Positions 15,989 to 23,990 of a stretch of DNA of 35,970 bases are shown piece after piece. The notes under the pieces are model-generated. The model was given only the letters and a program-made list of their open reading frames with translations. It was not told the origin of the DNA and did not search any database. The DNA is taken from assembly GCA_018052825.1 (NCBI GenBank), contig JAGPMN010000014.1, forward strand, positions 1 through 35,970. Reading direction: 5' to 3'. Within the stretch, counting starts at the first letter, position 1; each line of letters starts with the position of its first letter. The position numbers were made by a program, and so were the translations under genes. This DNA comes from Methanothrix sp. GTDB lineage: Archaea > Halobacteriota > Methanosarcinia > Methanotrichales > Methanotrichaceae.

Positions 15989-17023
15989 TCATTGTTGCTT
16001 CTCGCTCTCCCAGCTCCTCGTGCCCGAAGGCTTCAGGATCTTTGCGGCGTCTCCTCGCAGCAGCATATTCGTCAGGGCTGAGAGGGAGCAGAGAGTGCCC
16101 CGCCCCTCAATCTCCTGGCCTGGGATCCTGGCCACTATGCCCCCGTCTGCAGTGATCTCGATCTCAGTGCCGATCTCGCTCAGACGGTGCAGTATGATGT
16201 TTCCCGTCGCCCCCATGGACTTTTCCATCCAGCAGTGCTTGAAGGGGCATAGATTGCAGTAGGTCTTGAAGAGCTGGGCGCTGGCCTGCCCAACGAGGCC
16301 TGCCACAATCTCAGCCTTGGCAGTGCCGTAGGCCATGCAGCATCCCCGCACCCCGCGGGCCAGTATCTCCTCTCCGCGGGCGAGTGTGACCTTCACAGCG
16401 CCGCCACGAACGACGTAGCGGTTCTCAATGCCCATCTCATACTTCTTCCTGCCTGTGTTCGGCGCATCCTTGAGGGCGGCTTTGACCCTCTCAGCCAGGA
16501 GGGGCGTCCTGGCAGCGCCGATAGCCACTGCGCATGTGGGGCAGTAGGAGGCGGGCGACTCGGCTATGATGCGGTCATCTTTATCGTGGAAGGAGGCGAC
16601 GACCCCGAGCCCACTCCTGCGTATGAGCGTCCGCCCGCCCATCTCCCGGACCGCCACCAGGGCCACGGTTGAGGCTGTGAGGACGCGACCGTAGCCCTGC
16701 AGCCGGGCGGTGAGCCGGATATCCTCTCTGCTATTGATCCCCTCCCTCTTCAGGGCCGGGACGATCTCCTGGGGCAGCAGGCCTGCCTCGATCTGGGCGG
16801 CCAGCACAGCCGGCGACCAGACCACTCCGAATCCCTCGCCGATCACCTCTCCACTGTCGTCGAAGACCCTTGCCAGTATCCCTTCAGGCTTCTCATAGGC
16901 TGCGATTCTTCCACCTGCGCTGCAGATCTCCTCGGCCACTGCATGGCAGATGCCGCAGGCCCCCTCTCTGGGGTGAACGGCTGATCTGGCACGGACGGCA
17001 ACAGTCTCCTGGAAATCGGACAT
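15989..17023 (-). CDS. Cysteine-rich protein of unknown function
   Basis: 344 residues from ATG 17023. Cysteines cluster as GACGICHAVAEEIC (near residue 20), SYCPTC (about 160), RGCC (about 245) and YCNLCPFKHCW (about 280), a pattern suited to Fe-S or zinc binding. The regions between are globular and soluble, with no signal peptide. I do not recognise the family. Codons further upstream are open but would overlap the HTH gene's promoter region. TATAAA lies 27 nt before the ATG pair at 17026/17023, which fits leaderless transcription and fixes this start. It is divergent from the HTH gene that begins the sulfur operon and shares a 110-nt promoter region with it. Confidence 0.75.
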   Translation of the reverse strand: MSDFQETVAVRARSAVHPREGACGICHAVAEEICSAGGRIAAYEKPEGILARVFDDSGEVIGEGFGVVWSPAVLAAQIEAGLLPQEIVPALKREGINSREDIRLTARLQGYGRVLTASTVALVAVREMGGRTLIRRSGLGVVASFHDKDDRIIAESPASYCPTCAVAIGAARTPLLAERVKAALKDAPNTGRKKYEMGIENRYVVRGGAVKVTLARGEEILARGVRGCCMAYGTAKAEIVAGLVGQASAQLFKTYCNLCPFKHCWMEKSMGATGNIILHRLSEIGTEIEITADGGIVARIPGQEIEGRGTLCSLSALTNMLLRGDAAKILKPSGTRSWESEKQQ

Positions 17024-17133
17024 CATTATTCGATCGATCTTTAATGATTTATAATTTGGCATTCTGAGGCCTGCATGAGGGAATAGCTTCATATGATCCC
17101 GGCCGTTCATAAGTAATACCGATTGTGATTGCC
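17024..17133. promoter_or_regulatory. Divergent promoter region between the Cys-rich gene and the sulfur operon
   Basis: On the minus strand, AATTATAAAT stands about 27 nt before the Cys-rich gene. On the plus strand, TTCATAAGTA (from 17106) stands about 28 nt before the HTH gene's ATG at 17134. Neither gene has a ribosome-binding site, so both mRNAs are probably leaderless. The HTH protein is an obvious candidate to bind here. Confidence 0.6.
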
Positions 17134-17472
17134 ATGCAGATGAAGTCGCCATGTGAGGAGATCGTTTGGGATGTGCTGCCCAGCATCAGAGCAGCCATCG
17201 CTGAGGAGCTGGTGAGAAGAGGAATATCCCAAAAGGAGGTCTCTAAGATGCTGGGCATCACGCCCCCTGCAGTGTCGCAGTACGTCTCCAAGAAGAGGGG
17301 CTACAACATCGTCTTTCGCGAGGATATCAGGCAGGCGATAGCCCGCCTTGCCGACGACCTCATCGAGCAGAGGGTCCGGGGGGGCGATCTGGTGGGCAGG
17401 ATATGTGCCGTATGCCGCATGCTCCAGGAAGACGAGAGCGCCTGCATATCAGCGAGGTGCAGGGGCAAATAG
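17134..17472 (+). CDS. HTH transcriptional regulator with a Cys-rich tail
   Basis: 112 residues from ATG 17134. RGISQKEVSKMLGITPPAVSQYVSKKRG (about 26-54) is a textbook helix-turn-helix of the archaeal XRE-like COG2522 kind. The C-terminus has CAVC, then after nine residues CISARC, a four-Cys group that could bind a metal or Fe-S cluster and act as a sensor. An in-frame GTG nine bases upstream is possible. It is the first gene of the operon with the LarE-like, desulfurase, FdhD and thiolase genes, 21 nt ahead of the LarE-like gene. Control of sulfur genes in response to cluster or metal state is inference. Confidence 0.85.
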   Translation: MQMKSPCEEIVWDVLPSIRAAIAEELVRRGISQKEVSKMLGITPPAVSQYVSKKRGYNIVFREDIRQAIARLADDLIEQRVRGGDLVGRICAVCRMLQEDESACISARCRGK

Positions 17473-17493
17473 GAGAGGGAGTGTGATCTGTTT

Positions 17494-18297
17494 ATGAGCT
17501 CTGCAGAAAAGCTTGAGGGACTGAAGCAGAGCCTCCGCGTGAAGGAGAAGCTGCTCGTATCCTTCTCCGGAGGCGTGGACAGCAGCCTCCTCGCAGCCCT
17601 GGCAGGAGGCGCTCTGGGAGATGGAGCCCTGGCAGTCGTGCTGGCCAGCGAGACCATGCCGGCAAGGGAGGTTGCTTTGGCAGAAAAGCTGGCATCAGAT
17701 CTCGGCCTGCGCTCTCGCACCCTCCGCTTTTCGATACTGCAGAGCGGGGAATTTGCCGCCAATCCCCCCCATCGCTGCTACATCTGCAGGAAGATCACCT
17801 CGGCCCTCTTGCAGAGTATAGCCGATGAGGAGGGCATAGGCTGCATCGCCGACGGAGTGAACCTCTCAGACTACCGGGACTTTCGCCCCGGAATTGCCGC
17901 CAGCGATGAGATGGGCATCTGGCACCCTTTCGTGCAGGCCTGCCTGAGCAAGGAGGACATCCGCTCCATCGCGAAGAGCATAGATCTGCCTGTCTGGAAC
18001 AGGCCCGCCTCCGCCTGTCTGGCCTCCCGAATTCCCTACGGCGAGGCCATCACAGAGGAGAAGCTGAGGATGATAGATGATGCCGAGCAGGGCCTCGCCG
18101 CCCTGGGCTTTGCCCAGATCCGGGTGCGCTGCCACGGCAGCCTGGCCAGAGTCGAGCTGCCTGAGCAGGATATGGCCCGGGCGCTACAAAGCAGGCGGGA
18201 GATCGCAGAGAGGCTCCAGGCGGCTGGATTTGACTATGCTGCCCTTGATCTGGAGGGCTATCGTGTGGGCAGTATGAATGAAGTCCTTAAATCATAA
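17494..18297 (+). CDS. larE: LarE-like ATP-dependent sulfur transferase
   Basis: 267 residues. The PP-loop FSGGVDSS (24-31) activates a substrate by adenylation. HRCYICRK (93-100) and PASACLASRIPYGEAIT are LarE hallmarks; Cys175 corresponds to the Lactobacillus LarE cysteine that is sacrificed as a sulfur donor when the nickel-pincer cofactor is made. larB and larC are not in the window, so the protein could also serve another thiolation. The start is at 17494, with an A/G-rich GGAGAGGGAG upstream. It stands 18 nt before the cysteine desulfurase gene, a natural sulfur source. Confidence 0.87.
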   Translation: MSSAEKLEGLKQSLRVKEKLLVSFSGGVDSSLLAALAGGALGDGALAVVLASETMPAREVALAEKLASDLGLRSRTLRFSILQSGEFAANPPHRCYICRKITSALLQSIADEEGIGCIADGVNLSDYRDFRPGIAASDEMGIWHPFVQACLSKEDIRSIAKSIDLPVWNRPASACLASRIPYGEAITEEKLRMIDDAEQGLAALGFAQIRVRCHGSLARVELPEQDMARALQSRREIAERLQAAGFDYAALDLEGYRVGSMNEVLKS

Positions 18298-18315
18298 GCT
18301 GTCATCTGAGGCATT

Positions 18316-19545
18316 ATGGATGTAGGTCTGGTCAGAGAGCAGTTTCCCATTTTGAAGGATATCATTTACCTGGACAGCGCCTCCACCAGCCTCACGCCGG
18401 AGCCGGTTATCGAGGCGGTTGCCGATTACTACAGAAGCTACAGAGCCAATGTGGGCAGGGGAGTGTACCGCACAGCACAGATTGCAGATCAGCGCTACCG
18501 GGAGGCGCACAGAAAGGCGGCTGCGCTGATAGGCTGTGCAGCGGCAGGCGGGGAAGGGCTGGAGCAGGGCACGGCGGTCTTTACCCGTAACGCCACCGAG
18601 TCCATAAACATGGTTGCCCGCGGCATCAGGTGGAAGAGGGGCGAGCGAATCATCACCACCCTCACCGAGCACCACTCCAATCTCCTGCCCTGGATGAGGC
18701 TCAGGGAGAGCGGCGTTGAGCTGCAGATCGTAAAACCGGATCGCAACGGTCTGCTGGATCTGGGGCAGTTCGAAAGGGCGGCTGCAAAAGGGGCCCGGCT
18801 GGTTGCAGTCAGCCATCTCTCCAATGCCCTGGGAACAGTGCAGCCGGTGGAGGAGATATCAAATATATGCCGTGACTGCGGGGCACCGCTGCTGTTGGAC
18901 GCCGCCCAGTCCGTGCCTCATATGCCCCTCAGCGTGCAGGACATCGGATGCGATTATCTCTGTTTCTCAGGGCACAAGATGCTGGGGCCCACAGGCTCAG
19001 GGGTGCTCTGGATGAGAGGCGGGGATGGAATTGAGCCGCTGCTGGCAGGGGGCGGAATGGTGGAGGATGTGGCGGAGCAGGCCGGATCGTTCTCCATCAA
19101 GCAGGGCTATGAGGGCTATGAGGCCGGCACTCCGGACATCGCCGCGGGAATCGGCCTTGGAGCTGCCATTGACTATCTGCAGCATCTGGGGCTGGAGGCT
19201 ATACACAGCCACGAGCTGGGTCTGACGAAGAGGCTTGTCTGCGGGCTGGAGGATATCAGCGGGGTCACAGTATACGGGCCTCGTGCAGATGAGGGAGGAC
19301 TGGCCAGGGGCGGCGTCGTCTCATTCAACGTAGAGGGCTTTCTGCCCCATGAGGTGGCCCTGATGCTGGATCAGGCCGCAGACATCTCAGTTCGCTCCGG
19401 GCACCACTGCTGCATTCCTCTGATGAGGCATCTTGGGCTGAAGCACGGAACAGTGCGCGCATCCCTCTACCTCTACAATACAGCAGATGAGATCGACAGG
19501 CTGCTGGCGGCAGTCGAGCAGATCGCCGGGATGGCAGGAAGATAG
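18316..19545 (+). CDS. Cysteine desulfurase, SufS/Csd-like
   Basis: 409 residues. A class V aminotransferase-fold enzyme that takes sulfur from cysteine as a persulfide. TEHHSN (117-122) and LDAAQSV contact PLP, Lys221 in CFSGHKMLGP is the PLP lysine, and SVRSGHHCC (358-366) carries the catalytic Cys, here doubled (365, 366). The C-terminal RASLYLYNTADEID block is typical of the SufS branch. A GAGG lies upstream of ATG 18316. It is central to the operon: LarE-like upstream, FdhD and a tRNA thiolase downstream. Some methanogens lack cysteine desulfurase and use sulfide directly, so its presence is informative. Confidence 0.93.
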   Translation: MDVGLVREQFPILKDIIYLDSASTSLTPEPVIEAVADYYRSYRANVGRGVYRTAQIADQRYREAHRKAAALIGCAAAGGEGLEQGTAVFTRNATESINMVARGIRWKRGERIITTLTEHHSNLLPWMRLRESGVELQIVKPDRNGLLDLGQFERAAAKGARLVAVSHLSNALGTVQPVEEISNICRDCGAPLLLDAAQSVPHMPLSVQDIGCDYLCFSGHKMLGPTGSGVLWMRGGDGIEPLLAGGGMVEDVAEQAGSFSIKQGYEGYEAGTPDIAAGIGLGAAIDYLQHLGLEAIHSHELGLTKRLVCGLEDISGVTVYGPRADEGGLARGGVVSFNVEGFLPHEVALMLDQAADISVRSGHHCCIPLMRHLGLKHGTVRASLYLYNTADEIDRLLAAVEQIAGMAGR

Positions 19546-19554
19546 GATGCGGAT

Positions 19555-20313
19555 ATGATTAAAGAGTTAAAATGCTTGAGGCTGGACGGGCCTGCTGTGC
19601 AGGAAGGGCTCTGCCCTGTGGCCGAGGAGGAGCCTCTATCCATATTCGTCAACGGGCGGCACTTTGCCACAGCCATGATAAGCCCCCAGCTCAAGAAGGA
19701 GTTCGTCGTCGGCCATCTCTTCACAGAGAGGATCATCTGCGGGCTGGATGAGATAGAGTCCCTGGAGATCGAGGGCAGTTCCGCCAGGGCCATAGTCTCC
19801 CATCCCATGCGTGCGGCTGTGCCCCGAAGGCCCATTGTGAGCGGCTGCGGAGGGGCTGCCTCATTTCTGGACGAGTCAAAGCTTCCTGTGATCTCCTCAG
19901 ATCTGAATATAGAACGGGAGCAGGCAAAAGAGGCCATGATGGCAATATCCCTTTCCGAAACGCACATCGCCACGGGTGGAGTGCATTCTGTGGGCCTCTT
20001 CGGAGATGCGGGTCCGCTTTGCATCATAGAGGACATCGGAAGGCACAATGCCCTGGACAAGGCCCTGGGATGCATCATGCTCAATTCCAGAGATCATGAC
20101 CTCTCCCGTGTCCATGCCGCATGCACTGGGCGTGTCTCCTCTGATATGGCCCTTAAGTGCGCAGTGGCCGGCATTCCCATCATCGTCTCAAGGGGAGCGA
20201 CCACCAGCCTGGCCATATCGATAGCAGAGAGGGCGGGCATATGCATCATCGGCTTTGTGCGGGGAAGGAGGCTCTCCGTCTACAGCCATTCTGAGAGGCT
20301 GAGGATTGGCTGA
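19555..20313 (+). CDS. fdhD: FdhD-like sulfur carrier for Mo/W enzymes
   Basis: 252 residues, full length. FdhD takes persulfide sulfur from a cysteine desulfurase and passes it to the molybdenum or tungsten bis-PGD cofactor of formate dehydrogenase. Family blocks are present: SGCGGAAS (loop with the sulfur-carrying Cys), EDIGRHNALDKALG, CTGRVSSDMALK and GATTSLAI. E. coli FdhD has two cysteines in its loop; here only one is seen. No formate dehydrogenase is in the window; formylmethanofuran dehydrogenase, which uses the same cofactor, is a candidate client (inference). It begins 10 nt after the desulfurase gene and overlaps the next gene by 8 nt. Confidence 0.93.
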   Translation: MIKELKCLRLDGPAVQEGLCPVAEEEPLSIFVNGRHFATAMISPQLKKEFVVGHLFTERIICGLDEIESLEIEGSSARAIVSHPMRAAVPRRPIVSGCGGAASFLDESKLPVISSDLNIEREQAKEAMMAISLSETHIATGGVHSVGLFGDAGPLCIIEDIGRHNALDKALGCIMLNSRDHDLSRVHAACTGRVSSDMALKCAVAGIPIIVSRGATTSLAISIAERAGICIIGFVRGRRLSVYSHSERLRIG

Positions 20314-21238
20314 AGGGAGCGGATCTTCGCAGGGAGGCGTGCTCTGCAGCTTTTGCAGCCGCAGGGCGGTCCTCTCCCGGAGGAGCTCTGGGCTGCACCT
20401 CTGCCGGGAGCACTTTATGCAGGACTTCGAGAGGCGGGTAGCGGAGACTGTTGAGGTAGGCGGCATGATCGAGGAGGGCGAACGCATAGCTGTGGCCTTG
20501 AGCGGAGGAAAGGACAGCACAGCTCTGCTTCTCAGCCTGCAGGGGATCCTGGATGGAAGGAACGTGGAGCTGGTAGCGGTGACTGTGGATGAGGGAATCG
20601 CCGGCTACAGGGATGACACCATCACGGCCGCCCGGCAGCTCTGCTCCCGCGTCGGAGTCGAGCAGGTTATAGTCTCCTTCCGGGAGGAGTTCGGATACGA
20701 CCTGGACGAGATGGTCGGGGGCAAGAGAGCCGCTCCATGCACCTACTGCGGCGTCTTCCGCAAAAATGCCTTAAACCGCACTGCCAAGCTCCTTCATGCC
20801 GACAGGGTGGCCACCGGCCATAACCTGGACGACGAGGCCCAGACTGTTATGATGAACTATCTCAAGGGCGACTATGAGAGGCTGATGCGCTTTCGCCCGA
20901 GTAGCGCCAGGGCCGGTCTGGTTCCGCGCATCAAGCCGCTGCGGGATATGCCTGAGAAGGAGATCGCCCTCTACTGCATGGTGAGCGGTGCCTTCTTTCC
21001 ATCAAGGGAGTGCCCCTATGCCTACCTCTCCCTGCGGGCGGATGTGAGGGAGATGATGAACCGGCTGGAGTGCCTCTTTCCCGGGGTTAAAAGATCCACT
21101 GTGGATGGATTTGAGAAAATTGTCGGGCAGGCGTCTGGCAGTGGGCCCCGTATGGGCGTATGCCGGCAGTGCGGCGAGCCCTGCGTCGAGGGGCTCTGTA
21201 AGGCCTGCGAGCTGCTGAATGGGCTGAAAAACGGCTGA
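20306..21238 (+). CDS. tRNA 2-thiouridine synthase, TtuA/NcsA/CTU1 type
   Basis: 310 residues. The N-terminal zinc motif is CSFC...HLCREHF. PP-loop ALSGGKDST follows at about residue 68. The three Fe-S cysteines of this family are in place (CTYCG and, later, SRECPYA), as is TGHNLDDEAQT. A second zinc motif, CRQCGEPC...CKAC, closes the protein. The enzyme thiolates uridine in tRNA with ATP and a [4Fe-4S] cluster; whether at U34 or U54 cannot be told. The start is TTG at 20306, seven bases after GAGAGG and overlapping fdhD; a GTG further in is an alternative. Last gene of the sulfur operon, next to its likely sulfur source. Confidence 0.88.
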   Translation: MAEGSGSSQGGVLCSFCSRRAVLSRRSSGLHLCREHFMQDFERRVAETVEVGGMIEEGERIAVALSGGKDSTALLLSLQGILDGRNVELVAVTVDEGIAGYRDDTITAARQLCSRVGVEQVIVSFREEFGYDLDEMVGGKRAAPCTYCGVFRKNALNRTAKLLHADRVATGHNLDDEAQTVMMNYLKGDYERLMRFRPSSARAGLVPRIKPLRDMPEKEIALYCMVSGAFFPSRECPYAYLSLRADVREMMNRLECLFPGVKRSTVDGFEKIVGQASGSGPRMGVCRQCGEPCVEGLCKACELLNGLKNG

Positions 21239-21250
21239 GCCGAAAAGCTT

Positions 21251-21754
21251 TCAGTAGACTGTGACCCTCTTCACTCCGTCGATCTCCATGAGCAGCTGCA
21301 CAAGGTCTCCGGGGATCTTACCCTCAGTGATCAGGGTAAGCTTGGGGCTCTCCACAAAATAGGGATCATCTGATACGGCCTGGCGGATGGACAGGCCGTT
21401 TTTGGCCACCGCCCCTGCCACCTCTCCGAGAAGGCCTGTCTTGGCTGCGTCAACAGGCGTGATCTCTATCACTCCAAGGCCCAGTATTGGGGCCACGTCT
21501 GCCAGAAATGTCATGGATCTCACATTGCGGAAGATCTTCCAGAGGGCTTCGTCCTCGCGAATGGCCTGGGCTGTGGTGTCCACCACCCTGCGGTCCACGT
21601 CGATCTCCCTGGCAATCTGAGCGTGAGGGATCTCTATTTTGCCTGAGACGACGCGAGACTCCTCGTTGATCTGAAAGCCCCTTTGCAGTATGAGACGGAT
21701 GACCTTCTCCTGAGCCGGGAACCTCCTGAACTTGTTCAAAATATCCTGCCACAT
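21251..21754 (-). CDS. ACT-domain regulator with N-terminal HTH-like domain
   Basis: 167 residues. The first 70 (AQEKVIRLILQRGF, then IPHAQIAREIDVDRRVVDTTAQAI) look like a winged helix. The rest (GVIEITPVDAAKTGLLGEVAGAVAKNGLSIRQ to the end) is an ACT domain, which binds amino acids. This matches the archaeal COG2150 group, predicted regulators of amino-acid metabolism. Its target is unknown. It is convergent with the thiolase gene, whose stop lies 12 nt away. A TATA-like CTTTTAAGTG stands about 36 nt before the ATG. Confidence 0.83.
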   Translation of the reverse strand: MWQDILNKFRRFPAQEKVIRLILQRGFQINEESRVVSGKIEIPHAQIAREIDVDRRVVDTTAQAIREDEALWKIFRNVRSMTFLADVAPILGLGVIEITPVDAAKTGLLGEVAGAVAKNGLSIRQAVSDDPYFVESPKLTLITEGKIPGDLVQLLMEIDGVKRVTVY

Positions 21755-21825
21755 GCTCTGTCCCTATGACAGTACACTTAAAAGTACAAAAGGGCTTGCT
21801 TTTTTGCATTGATAGTAGATGGAAC

Positions 21826-22926
21826 TCATGCAAACATATCGCGTGGCGGCGGACGGTACTGCTTCTTGGCACGGGCGACCGTCTCCTCAATGTGCCTTTG
21901 CGTGATGCTGCTCTCCTCCATGATGGCGTGGTGCAGCGCGGCCTTGAGCACCTTTTCTACCAGGTCTCGCCCTGAGAACCCCTCTGTGATGGAAGCGATC
22001 TCCTCCAGGCTCACATCCTCCATTGGAACGGGCATGGTGGCAGCATTCTTTTCCAGCAGAGCGAGGCGCTCCTTTTTGTCCGGCAGCTTGAACTCGATCT
22101 CCTCTTCAAAACGGGAGCGCACAGACGCGTCCAGCATCTCCATCTGGTTGGTGGCGGCGATGGTGCAGACCCCCTTTCTGTAGGAGATTCCGTCCATCTC
22201 GGTGAGCAGGGAGTTGACGATCTCAGAGACATCGCCCCTCAGATCCTGGTACCTCCTGTCGAGTGCTATGGCGTCCAGCTCATCGATAAATATTATGCAT
22301 GGTGCCATCTCCTCCGCCTTCTCGTAGAGGTTGTGGATCTGCCTGGCACCCTCTCCCACAAACTCGCCGATGAGGGTTGTCGACTTGACTGCCAGCATGG
22401 GAACGCCCGTCTCGGCTGAGAGGGCTTTTGCAATCATGGTCTTTCCGGTGCCGGGCAGGCCGTAGAACAGGATGTTCCTCGGAGCCCACCGGCCGAACCT
22501 CTCAGGCTCCTTCAGGAACCTCTCCACGATCTTGACCTTGCGTTTTGCCGTCTCCTGGCCGATGATGTCAGCAAAGGAGACGTCGTACTGCACATTATTT
22601 TTGGGCTTCTCCTTCTGCTCCACAGCCACGCGGGTCCTGGAGCCCATCAGCGAAGAGGGGGGGCTGACCTTTACCACCTGGAAGGCGTAGTCCGGATAGA
22701 GCCTGCTGTCAAACAGGTAGCCTCCGGGGACGAGCCTCTCTCCAAACCACTGCTCCCGTGCATAGCGCTCGAATAGGCTGGCATCTGAAACCTCCGGATG
22801 CTCCTGGAAGACGCTCTTCAAAGGATAGCCGGCAGGGCGGAGCAGCACAAACCTTGCACCTATGGCCTTTCGTCTCTCCGGCTTTGCCGCCTGAGCTTTG
22901 TTCTGGCTCTTCTGGATAGATCGCAC
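21826..22926 (-). CDS. AAA ATPase of the archaeal COG1223 type
   Basis: 366 residues. One AAA module (about 115-340): Walker A GLPGTGKT, Walker B CIIFIDELDAI, sensor AATNQMEML and arginine residues in SVRSRFEEE. The first 110 residues hold a divergent domain with LRPAGYPLKSVFQEHPEV and no coiled coil, unlike the proteasome-activating nucleotidase PAN. It is therefore probably the COG1223 family, whose substrates are unknown to me. The start is a GTG. ATTTAATTATC lies about 30 nt upstream with no ribosome-binding site, so the mRNA is probably leaderless. It stands alone, 71 nt from the ACT gene's start. Confidence 0.85.
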   Translation of the reverse strand: MRSIQKSQNKAQAAKPERRKAIGARFVLLRPAGYPLKSVFQEHPEVSDASLFERYAREQWFGERLVPGGYLFDSRLYPDYAFQVVKVSPPSSLMGSRTRVAVEQKEKPKNNVQYDVSFADIIGQETAKRKVKIVERFLKEPERFGRWAPRNILFYGLPGTGKTMIAKALSAETGVPMLAVKSTTLIGEFVGEGARQIHNLYEKAEEMAPCIIFIDELDAIALDRRYQDLRGDVSEIVNSLLTEMDGISYRKGVCTIAATNQMEMLDASVRSRFEEEIEFKLPDKKERLALLEKNAATMPVPMEDVSLEEIASITEGFSGRDLVEKVLKAALHHAIMEESSITQRHIEETVARAKKQYRPPPRDMFA

Positions 22927-23070
22927 AATAGCATTCTGCAGTCATTGATAATTAAATGTATTGGCCCAGGAGTCCAGACCTCAGAGGCCAGAATTCCGGC
23001 AGGGTTCCGATAGTAATTAATATTACCTCCTCCATCAGATCAGGCAAAGAATTATGTCAGGAGGATATTT

Positions 23071-23166
23071 ATGGCTGGAGGAAATGGATTAGCAATCGGT
23101 TTGATGATTATCGGATTCATAGTGATGTTTCTGGTGCCCCTCGCTTTCTTTACAAGCCTGTATTAA
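23071..23166 (+). CDS. 31-residue single-span membrane peptide
   Basis: The ATG at 23071 is preceded by a perfect GGAGG seven bases away, among the best ribosome-binding sites in the window. The 31 residues begin MAGGNGLAIG and continue as one hydrophobic helix (about 7-27), ending in SLY before a TAA. Upstream, GTAAT-TAAT-ATTAC (23013-23026), an inverted repeat, could be a TATA box or operator. A T-run terminator follows. I know of no named family. It could be a small subunit or regulator of a membrane complex, but nothing adjacent suggests which. Confidence 0.65.
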   Translation: MAGGNGLAIGLMIIGFIVMFLVPLAFFTSLY

Positions 23167-23189
23167 TGTTCCTTAGAGGAGCATAAAAG

Positions 23190-23202
23190 TTTTTTTGATT
23201 TT
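23190..23202 (+). terminator. T-run terminator after the small membrane peptide
   Basis: Seven T residues at 23190-23196 followed by GA and more T. Archaeal RNA polymerase terminates at such runs without a hairpin. It is placed 24 nt after the 31-residue gene. Confidence 0.5.
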
Positions 23203-23303
23203 CCCCATTTCGGTTCTTGCTGGATGTTTTTTTTGCCATCTCTCTTAAAAAACCAAAGCTCTTTATAGACGCTATCCTTAACTTATATACTGATAACATC
23301 GAG

Positions 23304-23981
23304 GTGCATTTGAAGGAGTTCATCATTCCCATATCAGTGATCCTGATCTTCTTCCTCTCAGCCAGCCAGGCCTCTGAGGAGAACGATTTGTGGCTTCTCC
23401 TATCCAGTTACGAGGATATCGGCATCACCACAAATGATCTGGCCTTCTTTCTCGTAACCCACGGATACAATGCCAAGCCTGCGCCAGATCAGTCCTATGT
23501 AGTTGTAACTCTCAAGGAGGGCGGGGAGGTCTATCTCACTGTCAACGGCGCCTCGGAGAGGCTTGCGGATATGTGGATGACCCCTCCCCAGGAAAAGGCC
23601 GGACCGGTTCAGGTGATCCCGAGCGACGCCGTAAGGATCAACGCATCTTACAACCGCTCAGAAGACGGCGAATTCATAAAAACCATCAGCAGATATATCA
23701 TTTTTCCCGTCACCCCCCTGGGGATGTGCTATGACGGCGCCCAAAAGCTGGAAAAAACATATTCCAGCTTCGGATATAATGTGACATTCCTCTTCGATCC
23801 GGCAGGCTTTGACTATCAGGGGCACATCTGGGTGGCAGTGGAGGATGGGAGCCGCGTAGGCGACTGGCTGGCGGTGGACAGCTACTATGGGATCATGGAC
23901 GACCCCGAGTACTATTCGGCTCCATACAGCTTCAGCGAATTTCAGTACCTTGACGCGATCAATCCCAGACTTAAGATATAA
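23304..23981 (+). CDS. Secreted transglutaminase-like protein
   Basis: 225 residues from GTG 23304. Residues 1-23 form a signal peptide (KEFIIPISVILIFFLSASQA). The C-terminal third shows a Cys-His-Asp arrangement like that of transglutaminase-like cysteine proteases: GMCYDG (Cys142), GHIWVAVED (His174) and WLAVDSYYG (Asp192). The middle has NxS/T sites. The frame runs further upstream to a TTG at 23217 but would add 29 residues ahead of the signal peptide. TTTATAG near 23263 would give a short leader; a second TTG at 23310 is another possible start. The fold assignment is from motif spacing only. Convergent with the metallo-beta-lactamase gene. Confidence 0.7.
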   Translation: MHLKEFIIPISVILIFFLSASQASEENDLWLLLSSYEDIGITTNDLAFFLVTHGYNAKPAPDQSYVVVTLKEGGEVYLTVNGASERLADMWMTPPQEKAGPVQVIPSDAVRINASYNRSEDGEFIKTISRYIIFPVTPLGMCYDGAQKLEKTYSSFGYNVTFLFDPAGFDYQGHIWVAVEDGSRVGDWLAVDSYYGIMDDPEYYSAPYSFSEFQYLDAINPRLKI

Positions 23982-23990
23982 AAAGTCTAT

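Noticed and set aside
15989-17023. Cys-rich protein as methanogenesis marker protein 8
   Set aside because: The N-terminal motifs I remember for that family are absent; I leave the protein unnamed.
22956-23186. 76-residue frame over the small membrane peptide
   Set aside because: It is in a different frame from the GGAGG-preceded ATG, and its own start has no ribosome-binding site.
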